From Deltaproteobacteria bacterium RBG_13_61_14 (GTDB taxonomy: Bacteria > RBG-13-61-14), in the NCBI GenBank assembly GCA_001797815.1, contig MGQK01000004.1, forward strand, positions 7,500-20,167: 12,668 nucleotides of DNA, given 5' to 3'. The notes beneath the pieces were generated by a model. It searched no databases. It was not told where the DNA came from and was given only the letters and a program-made list of their open reading frames with translations. How positions within the stretch are numbered: the stretch's first letter is position 1; each line of letters opens with the position of its first letter. Positions 6,305-12,202 of this stretch are shown here, in pieces. Made by a program: the position numbers and the translations under genes.

Positions 6305-6540
6305 TGTTGATTTTAACCCGCAAGATCGGGCAAAGCATCATCATCAACGGCCACATCCGGGTGACGGTGCAAGGAATCCGGGGTCGGCAGGTGCGCCTGG
6401 GCATCGAAGCGCCTCCGGAGATCCCCATCCTTCGCCAGGAACTGCTCTTGAAAAAGCCGGCGGTCGCCGAAATCCGCCCGGCCCCAACCCCGGCCGCGGC
6501 CCGGACCGAGCCGTTGCTCCGCCGCCGCCGCGCCGGTTGA
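6304..6540 (+). CDS. csrA: CsrA/RsmA carbon storage regulator, copy B, C-terminally extended
   Basis: This 78-residue CsrA paralogue starts at ATG 6304, overlapping the flgM-B stop. It keeps MLILTRKIGQSI, Arg6, Arg44 and the APPEIPILRQEL segment, so RNA binding should be intact. It differs from copy A at eight positions (for example D17H and Q28R), mostly on the beta-2/3 region. Its C-terminal extension is nearly identical to that of copy A and ends EPLLRRRRAG. The gene ends 2 bases from the stop of the convergent protease gene, with no room for a terminator, so transcripts from the two sides probably overlap. Two CsrA chains could form heterodimers; that is speculation. Confidence 0.93.
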   Translation: MLILTRKIGQSIIINGHIRVTVQGIRGRQVRLGIEAPPEIPILRQELLLKKPAVAEIRPAPTPAAARTEPLLRRRRAG

Positions 6541-6542
6541 GG

Positions 6543-8087
6543 CTACTCCTGCGGAATGGCGACGAACAAGTTGTTGCCCTGGCGGTTGATCACCAACAGG
6601 ATCGGCCCGCCCTTGGCCGCGGCATAAGCCTGGCGCAAATCGCTCACGTTCTCCACCGGCTTTTGGTTGACGCTCTGGATCACGTCGCCTTCCGCCAACC
6701 CGGCCTCGTCCGCCCGGCTGCCCGGCTGGACCGAGGTGATCAAGACGCCCCGGAGGTCCGGGTCCAGGTTGAGCTGCTGGGCCAGGTCCGGCGTCAGGGT
6801 CTGGCCCCGGAGGCCCAGCGGCGCTTCGCTCTCCGAACCCGGCCCCGGGCCGGCCCCTGCCGCCTCTTGTTCTTTCATTTCGCCCACGGTCACGGTCTTG
6901 TCCTGGTATTCGCCTTGCCGGAAAATTTTCAGATTCACATTGGTGCCGGGCGGAGTCATGGCGATCTGGTTGCGGAAGTGCATCATGTCCTCCAGGGGCT
7001 TGCCGTCCATCTCCACGATAATATCTCCCGCCTTGATCCCGGCCGCCTCCGCCGGGTTTCCGGGAATGACCTCCGCCACCAGGGCGCCCCGGGCATCGGG
7101 CAGGCCAAAGGAGCGGGCCAGGGCCGGCGTCAAATCCTGCAGGCTGACGCCGAGAAATCCCCGGATCACCTTGCCCTGCTGGAGCAGGCTGTCCATGACC
7201 ATCTTGGCCATGTTGGAGGGGATGGCAAAGCCCACGCCCTCGTTGCCCCCGCTCCTGGAGGCGATGGCGGTATTGATCCCGACCAGTTCTCCCCGCAAAT
7301 CCACCAACGCGCCGCCGGAGTTGCCGGGGTTGATCGCCGCGTCGGTCTGGATAAAGTCCTCGTAGTCCGCGATCCCCACCCGGGCGCGGCCCTTGGCGCT
7401 GATGATGCCCAGGGTCACGGTCTGGTTCAGGCCCATCGGGTTTCCGACCGCCAGCACCGATTGCCCGATCTCGATCCGGTCCGAATCGCCGAAGGGCAGG
7501 GTGGGCAGGTCCGCGGCTTCGATCTTGATCAAGGCCACGTCGGTCTTGGGGTCGGTGCCGATGATCCTGGCGTCGAAGGAGCGCTGGTCGGCCAGCAGGA
7601 CTTTCACTTTATCCGCGCCGGCCACCACGTGGTTGTTGGTCAGGATGTAGCCGTCCGGGCTCACGATCACGCCGGAGCCGATCCCGCCTTCCCGGCGTTT
7701 CTGCGGATTCTCGGGCATTCCGGGGCCGAAGAAGCGGCGGAAGAAGGGATCCATCAAAAAGGGGGACATGGGGACTTGCACGGTCCTCTGAAAGGACACG
7801 TTGACCACCGCGGGCATAGCCCGTGCCGCCGCGGCGATCACGGCTTTTTCATACTCGCCGGTGCCCTGGGGCAGAGGCGGCAGAGGCGCCGGCGCTTGCG
7901 GAGGAGGCGGGGGGACTTCCTCGGTCGGTTGCTCGGAAGGGAAGAAACGCTTTTCCAGGTCCGAGAGCTTGAACCCCTTTGAGCGCTGTCCCAGGTAGAG
8001 GCCCAGGCCCAGGCCGATGATCAGGACCACCAGGAAACCCAGGACCGTGCTTCGCGCGGAGCCTTCAAAAGAATGGTTGGTTTTCAT
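6543..8087 (-). CDS. DegP/DegQ/HtrA-family serine protease, membrane-anchored, two PDZ domains
   Basis: This is a periplasmic protein-quality-control protease and chaperone of family S1C. The 514-residue product has one N-terminal membrane segment (about 13-33) with no evident cleavage site, then a proline-rich linker (59-73). The trypsin-like domain spans about 80-305, with the triad His153 (LTNNHVV), Asp183 (KTDVALIK) and Ser257 (NPGNSGGA). PDZ1 is at about 308-400 (GFLGVSLQDL, GIKAGDIIVEMDGKPL) and PDZ2 at about 425-512 (RGVLITSV, GLAEGDVIQSVNQKPV). The layout is that of DegP/DegQ. The start is ATG with GGAGG (8095-8099) 7 bases upstream, and it overlaps the stop of the upstream hydrolase gene by ATGA, so the two form an operon. 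Confidence 0.96.
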   Translation of the reverse strand: MKTNHSFEGSARSTVLGFLVVLIIGLGLGLYLGQRSKGFKLSDLEKRFFPSEQPTEEVPPPPPQAPAPLPPLPQGTGEYEKAVIAAAARAMPAVVNVSFQRTVQVPMSPFLMDPFFRRFFGPGMPENPQKRREGGIGSGVIVSPDGYILTNNHVVAGADKVKVLLADQRSFDARIIGTDPKTDVALIKIEAADLPTLPFGDSDRIEIGQSVLAVGNPMGLNQTVTLGIISAKGRARVGIADYEDFIQTDAAINPGNSGGALVDLRGELVGINTAIASRSGGNEGVGFAIPSNMAKMVMDSLLQQGKVIRGFLGVSLQDLTPALARSFGLPDARGALVAEVIPGNPAEAAGIKAGDIIVEMDGKPLEDMMHFRNQIAMTPPGTNVNLKIFRQGEYQDKTVTVGEMKEQEAAGAGPGPGSESEAPLGLRGQTLTPDLAQQLNLDPDLRGVLITSVQPGSRADEAGLAEGDVIQSVNQKPVENVSDLRQAYAAAKGGPILLVINRQGNNLFVAIPQE

Positions 8088-9673
8088 TTTTCAACCTCCG
8101 ACCTTTTTTGGAAAATCTTCTGGTCAGGAAAAGCGGCAAAGGCGGGCGGGTTTAACTCCCGGCCGCACGCTTCAGCCCCCGCCCCTTCTGCACATAAACG
8201 GCACTGGTCCAGCCATTGCCGGACCCGGACGTTGTCCGGTTCTTTCTCCAGGGCTAAGCTTAAGTCTCTCTGCGCCTCTAAAAAGTTCCCTTTTCGCATC
8301 TGCTCATAACCCGCGCGGGCCTCGAAAAAACCGGTGGCGGGAATTTCTTCGCCCAAGGCTTCGCCGGTAAAATCCACCTCCACCCAGCGGTCCAGCGGCG
8401 AAGGTGTGCGGCCGATCCCGGCCCACAAACGGTTGCCGGCAAGGTCATAGACCACGCTCAGGCTGGTCCGGTCCGAGCCGATGGCCCGCTCGCCCGTGAA
8501 CCCGCAGCCTTGCGCTTCTTGCGGGTAGGGATCGCGGAGCATGGCGATCATCTCTGCCGGACCGATGGGTCCGGCCGGGGACTGGATCAGCTCCTGATAG
8601 CGGAGATACCGGGAAAAGATGCGGCCCCGAAAGACCGGGGCATCCGCGGACAGCTCACCGCCGGCCAGGCACGCCAGCTTGCCCTCGCCCCAATCGTAGC
8701 CACCCATTTGCTCGCTGGCAAAGACATTGGCGCTCCACACCGCGCCCTCTGCCATCTCCCGCACCGCTGACTCGGTCCCGAAGGTCTCCACCGCCACCGC
8801 TCGCCCCTCCTCCCGGCTGGCAATGATGACAATGTCCCCCAACGGCCGGCGCTGGGAAGTGATAATCTTTACGGCCTGGTCGAGCGTCCGCGCCTGCTCC
8901 AGCACCTGGCGGACGGCAAACACGAACGGCATGGGCGTCTGGGGAACCTTTTTAAGCTGGTCTCTCGTCTCCGGTTTATCAAGCAGCCGGGTGTTGTCCC
9001 AGGCAATCGAGATCCCGGCCTCGTTCATCCCGGTGTAGGAGCCGGCAAAGCCCAGGTAATTGACAGACACGAACTTGAGCTTGCCCGCGGGATGAAAAAA
9101 GATCACCGCTTTAAAGGCGTCGGTGTAGGCCTGGCCGCGATCGGTCAGGTCAAAGTTGTAGCCGTGCCACAGCCCGCCGCGGGTCTTGGGCGGGCCCACG
9201 GCGATTTCGCTGCACCCGAAGAGCTCCGCGATCTCCCAGATCACGTTAAAGATCAGCAGCTCGTTGAAGCTGATCCCCGAGCCTTCGGCCATGCCCTGGA
9301 GCTCTTCCTTGTAATCCGCCGGAATCTTCGGCAGGAACCGGCGCGCCCAGTAGGTGAGAAGCGGCTTGGCCAAAGGGCCCACCAGCCAGGACGGGAGGCC
9401 GGTGGAGCGGTGAGCATAATCGCGGAGAAAAGCCCAGCTTTCCTGGCGGAGCTTGGCCAGCTCTTCCTTCATCAGGGCGCCTTGCTCATAGCCCAGCTCA
9501 AACGGCCGGCCATACAGGTGCAGAATCCGAACACCCGAGACCTCCTCCAACCGCCCCTCGCCGAAATGATCGCCCCGCTTCACGAACGCCTTGCGCTCGA
9601 CCCGCTCGGTCGGGGCTATAACGAGCAGCGCCAGCCCCAGAGCCAGCGCGGCGTTGACAAGCCTCCCCCTCAT
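8084..9673 (-). CDS. Exported C45-type Ntn hydrolase / acyltransferase with TPR-like tail
   Basis: The 529-residue product begins with a short basic segment and hydrophobic residues 6-20, a signal peptide or anchor. It follows the AAT-like (peptidase C45, acyl-CoA:6-APA acyltransferase) pattern. An N-terminal HLYGRPFELGYEQGAL (52-67) is followed by a helical region, then FGCSEIAV (152-159), whose Cys154 is the likely N-terminal nucleophile exposed by autoprocessing, and LWHGYNFDLT (168-177). SYTGMNEAGISIAWDN (212-227), LGDIVIIA (278-285) and SDRTSLSVVYD (400-410) fit the Ntn core. A single TPR-like repeat lies near 452-485 (AGYEQMRKGNFLEAQRDLSLAL). Substrate is unknown: amide, peptide or acyl-ester bonds are all possible. 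It is the first gene of an operon with the DegP-type protease. Confidence 0.8.
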   Translation of the reverse strand: MRGRLVNAALALGLALLVIAPTERVERKAFVKRGDHFGEGRLEEVSGVRILHLYGRPFELGYEQGALMKEELAKLRQESWAFLRDYAHRSTGLPSWLVGPLAKPLLTYWARRFLPKIPADYKEELQGMAEGSGISFNELLIFNVIWEIAELFGCSEIAVGPPKTRGGLWHGYNFDLTDRGQAYTDAFKAVIFFHPAGKLKFVSVNYLGFAGSYTGMNEAGISIAWDNTRLLDKPETRDQLKKVPQTPMPFVFAVRQVLEQARTLDQAVKIITSQRRPLGDIVIIASREEGRAVAVETFGTESAVREMAEGAVWSANVFASEQMGGYDWGEGKLACLAGGELSADAPVFRGRIFSRYLRYQELIQSPAGPIGPAEMIAMLRDPYPQEAQGCGFTGERAIGSDRTSLSVVYDLAGNRLWAGIGRTPSPLDRWVEVDFTGEALGEEIPATGFFEARAGYEQMRKGNFLEAQRDLSLALEKEPDNVRVRQWLDQCRLCAEGAGAEACGRELNPPAFAAFPDQKIFQKRSEVEK

Positions 9674-9685
9674 AATCCTGACCTT

Positions 9686-9714
9686 AAGCTAGGTCCCATC
9701 TCCAGTCTTGTCAA
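9686..9714 (-). promoter_or_regulatory. Sigma-70-type promoter for the hydrolase-protease operon
   Basis: Read on the minus strand, a perfect TTGACA (9714-9709) is followed after exactly 17 bases by TAGCTT (9691-9686), a partial -10. Transcription would begin near 9679, only about 6 bases before the ATG at 9673, so the mRNA would be nearly leaderless. A TCAGGA just before the ATG is a poor ribosome site. Confidence 0.45.
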
Positions 9715-9716
9715 GA

Positions 9717-9895
9717 CGCTACCGGGCGTGCCCCCGGACAAAGACGTGGAGCTGGTCTGGAAACGGCCTCCCGTGAGCCTCTGGAAGATCCTCACCGGCA
9801 AAGTGGAAGAGGCGGTCTTCCAGGCCTTCCTCACTCCAGAGGAAATCGAACTCCTTAATCTAATATTTGGGGTCAGACCCCAAATATTAGATTAA
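9717..9895 (+). pseudogene. Coding-like remnant of an unidentified gene
   Basis: The frame ending at TAA 9893-9895 reads as well-behaved protein from about 9717: TLPGVPPDKDVELVWKRPPV, then SLWKILTGKVEEAVFQAFLT and PEEIELL, with GC-rich third positions like the real genes around it. There is no ATG and no Shine-Dalgarno; only an internal GTG (9731) could start it. The last 13 or so codons lie inside the 43-bp palindrome. It looks like the 3' part of a gene truncated upstream and overwritten by a palindromic element at its end. I do not recognise the family. Confidence 0.35.
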
Positions 9896-9896
9896 G
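9854..9896 (+). repeat. Perfect 43-bp palindrome upstream of feoB
   Basis: CTTAATCTAATATTTGGGGT at 9854-9873, plus C 9874, is inverted exactly at 9876-9896 around a single central A (9875). This gives 21-bp perfect arms, with GGGGTCAGACCCC at the centre. From memory, this core is a common intergenic REP-like sequence in deltaproteobacteria and some other groups. It lies between divergent operons, 6 bases before the feoB -35, so it is not a terminator for either gene. It could instead be bound by a regulator. Confidence 0.8.
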
Positions 9897-9902
9897 AGGA
9901 AC

Positions 9903-9930
9903 TTGACAATCCCGGGGGACATGGTATGGT
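9903..9930 (+). promoter_or_regulatory. Sigma-70-type promoter of the feo operon
   Basis: A perfect TTGACA (9903-9908), a 16-base spacer and TATGGT (9925-9930) with an upstream TG (9922-9923) form an extended -10 promoter. Transcription would start near 9937, 2 bases before the chosen feoB ATG. No clear Fur or DtxR operator was recognised over it, apart from the adjacent palindrome. Confidence 0.45.
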
Positions 9931-9938
9931 TATCACGT

Positions 9939-11978
9939 ATGCACAATTGCTCAAGCGTAGCTGGCCGGCCCCTCCCGGGCCGGGCGGGCGGGGGCCGGCG
10001 GCGCCGGCGCCGGCATCGGCAGGGCCAGGGCCGGGCGGAAAGCCCCGGGGTGGTGCTGGTGGGCAATCCCAACGTGGGCAAGAGCGTGATCTTCGCCGCG
10101 TTCACCGGCCGCTACGTCGAGGTTTCCAACTACCCCGGCACCACGGTCGAGGTGACGCGGGGGACGATGAAGCTCTCCGGCCGCGAGCTCTCTGTGGTGG
10201 ACACGCCCGGGATCGCGGGCCTGGTCCCGCTTTCCGAGGACGAGCAGGTGACCCGCGACATCCTGCTGCAAAAGCCGGAGGTGGTTGTGCAGGTGGCCGA
10301 CGCCAAGAACCTGCGCCGGGCGCTGTTCATCACCCTCGAGCTCTCTGAGATCGGTCTGCCTCTGGTGCTGGCCCTGAACATGCAAGACGAGGCCCGCGAG
10401 CGCGGGATCCGGGTGGACACGGCCCGGCTGGCCGGGTTGCTGGGCGTGGGGGTGGTGGAGACCGTGGCCATCCGGCGCCAGGGTCTCGACCGCCTGCGCC
10501 GCGCCTTGCCCACCGCGAGCCCGGCCCGGCTGCGAGTGGACTACCCGGAAACCGTGGAGCGCGCCCTCGCCGCGATCGGGCCGCTCCTGCCCGCAAGCCC
10601 TTTCGCGCCCCGCGCGCTCGCGCTCATGCTGCTCGCCGGCGACGAGAGCCTGTTCCCCTGGCTCGAGCGCCGGCTCACCTCCTTCCAGATCCGCGAGCTG
10701 AAAAACCGGCTCCAGGAAGCGCAAAAGGCCTTTTCCCAGCCGCTCGATGACGTGATCTACAAGAGCCGGCGGCAGGCGGTGGAATCGCTGGTCCGGCAGG
10801 TCTATGCCCAATCGCCCGGCCTGAGCGTGAGCTGGGCCCAGAAAGCCGGGGAATGGGCCATGCACCCGGTCTGGGGCCTCGGCATCCTCGTCGCCGTGCT
10901 CGTGCTCCTGTATGAAGTGGTGGGCAAGTTCGGGGCCGGCACCTGCGTGGACTTCCTGGAAGGGAAGGTGTTCGAGACCTGGCTCAACCCGGTGATGATC
11001 CGGGCCGTCCGCCTGCTCACGCCCAGACCGCTCGCCATCGCGGGCGAAGCCTTAGTCGGCGAATACGGCATGCTCACCGTCGGCCTGAAATACGCGATCG
11101 CCATCGTGCTCCCCATCGTCACCACCTTTTTCCTCTGCTTCGGCCTGCTCGAAGACTCCGGCTACCTCCCCCGCCTCGCGGTCATGGCCAACCGCGCCTT
11201 CAAGCGCATGGGCCTCAACGGCAAGGCGGTCCTGCCCATGGTCCTGGGCCTGGGCTGCGACAGCATGGCCACCCTCACCGCCCGCATCCTGGACAGCAAA
11301 AAGGAGCGGGTGATCGTCACCCTGCTGCTCGCCCTGGGTGTGCCTTGCTCGGCCCAGCTCGGCGTGATCCTGGGCATGCTCGGCCGGCTGTCCTGGCCGG
11401 CCACGCTCATCTGGGCGGGCAGCGTGCTCGGCGTGCTCTTCCTGGTCGGCTGGCTCGCGGCCCAGGTGATCCCGGGCCGGGGCTCGGACTTCGTGATCGA
11501 GATCCCGCCGCTCCGCGTCCCTCAGCTCGGCAACATCGTCACCAAGACGCTCGCCCGCCTGGAATGGTATCTGCGCGAAGCCGTGCCGCTCTTCATCCTC
11601 GGCACCTTCATCCTCTTCCTCTTCCATAAACTCCGGGTCCTCGGCGCGATCGAGACCGCGGCCGCGCCCGTGGTCCAGCGCTGGCTCGATCTGCCCCCCC
11701 AGGCCACCGAGACCTTCATCATCGGATTCCTCCGCCGCGACTACGGCGCCGCCGGGCTCTTCGCGCTCCAGCGCGAGGGCCTGCTCGAACCGCTCCAGGT
11801 GGTGGTGGCCATGGTCACCATCACCCTGTTCGTGCCCTGCATCGCCAACTTCTTCATCATCATCAAGGAGCGGGGCTGGAAGACCGCGGCCATCATGACT
11901 GCCTTCATTTTCAGTTTTGCCTTCGGAGTCGGAGGCGCGCTCAATTACGTCTTGAGGGCGTTGGGAGTCTCGCTATGA
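9939..11978 (+). CDS. feoB: Ferrous iron transport protein B (GTPase-permease)
   Basis: FeoB imports Fe(II) across the inner membrane. The G domain has GNPNVGKS (42-49), NYPGTT (64-69), DTPG (88-91) and NMQD (147-150), matching G1-G4 of FeoB. The permease half has many membrane segments and the Gate motifs. It belongs to the divergent subtype with LGLGCDSMATLTARILDSKKER and a second conserved Cys in GVPCSAQLGV. The open frame continues upstream to a TTG at 9903. ATG 9939 is chosen because the start then reads MHNCSS, a short Cys-bearing start I recall from this subtype, and because the promoter overlaps the earlier starts; the 679-residue length follows from that choice. Residues 10-36 are very Arg/Gly-rich. 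The start is uncertain. The stop overlaps the next ATG (ATGA). Confidence 0.95.
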   Translation: MHNCSSVAGRPLPGRAGGGRRRRRRHRQGQGRAESPGVVLVGNPNVGKSVIFAAFTGRYVEVSNYPGTTVEVTRGTMKLSGRELSVVDTPGIAGLVPLSEDEQVTRDILLQKPEVVVQVADAKNLRRALFITLELSEIGLPLVLALNMQDEARERGIRVDTARLAGLLGVGVVETVAIRRQGLDRLRRALPTASPARLRVDYPETVERALAAIGPLLPASPFAPRALALMLLAGDESLFPWLERRLTSFQIRELKNRLQEAQKAFSQPLDDVIYKSRRQAVESLVRQVYAQSPGLSVSWAQKAGEWAMHPVWGLGILVAVLVLLYEVVGKFGAGTCVDFLEGKVFETWLNPVMIRAVRLLTPRPLAIAGEALVGEYGMLTVGLKYAIAIVLPIVTTFFLCFGLLEDSGYLPRLAVMANRAFKRMGLNGKAVLPMVLGLGCDSMATLTARILDSKKERVIVTLLLALGVPCSAQLGVILGMLGRLSWPATLIWAGSVLGVLFLVGWLAAQVIPGRGSDFVIEIPPLRVPQLGNIVTKTLARLEWYLREAVPLFILGTFILFLFHKLRVLGAIETAAAPVVQRWLDLPPQATETFIIGFLRRDYGAAGLFALQREGLLEPLQVVVAMVTITLFVPCIANFFIIIKERGWKTAAIMTAFIFSFAFGVGGALNYVLRALGVSL

Positions 11979-12202
11979 ATCCCGCCCCTGAGAAGAAACC
12001 GATTTCATGTCCGCTCTGCGGCCAGCGCTTTGTGCCCGAGGCCAGCCGCTGCGCGAACTGCCCGCTGGCCGGCCAGGGCTGCGAGCGGATCTGCTGCCCG
12101 AATTGTTCCTATTCCTTTCCCGAGGAATCGCGGCTGGTAAGCTGGCTCCGCCGGCATTTTTCCGGCCGGCCGGAAGTTTCCGGCGAGGAGAAGAAGCCAT
12201 GA
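11975..12202 (+). CDS. Small FeoB-associated Zn-ribbon-like protein
   Basis: This 75-residue soluble protein carries eight cysteines: CPLC at 12-15, CANC at 26-29, Cys36, and CCPNC at 40-44. The CxxC pairs suggest one or two zinc or Fe-S sites. After them comes PEESRLVSWLRRHF (49-62), probably a helix, and a charged tail. Similar short proteins with CPLCG and CPNCGY motifs are, from memory, encoded next to this FeoB subtype in sulfate reducers and relatives. It occupies the position of FeoC, with which it shares no evident sequence. It overlaps feoB and the following regulator gene by ATGA on both sides, implying tight cotranslation. Function is unknown; a role in FeoB assembly or metal sensing is inference. 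Confidence 0.85.
   Translation: MNPAPEKKPISCPLCGQRFVPEASRCANCPLAGQGCERICCPNCSYSFPEESRLVSWLRRHFSGRPEVSGEEKKP

Larger units (their letters stand above)
5881..6540 (+). repeat. Tandem cassette copy B (promoter-flgM-csrA)
   Basis: This is the second copy of the 660-base unit at 5138-5797, in direct orientation, 83 bases after the end of copy A. The shared block starts at GGGTCCG in both and includes the sigma-28-like promoter, the FlgM domain and all of CsrA up to the RRRR tail. The copies part at the csrA stop: copy A runs into the palindrome, while copy B ends 2 bases before the stop of the convergent protease gene. Confidence 0.9.

Noticed and set aside
5152-6540. Direct repeats as a CRISPR array or phage attachment sites
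   Set aside because: There are only two long copies containing genes, with no short regular repeats and spacers, no tRNA and no integrase in the window.
6537-7982. Long plus-strand open frame (481 codons) opposite the Deg protease
   Set aside because: It is antisense to a gene with an intact catalytic triad and two PDZ domains; its composition is typical of a reverse-complement shadow.
9854-9896. 43-bp palindrome as a bidirectional terminator
   Set aside because: Both flanking operons point away from it, so no known transcript ends there; the only reading frame into it looks like a decayed gene.
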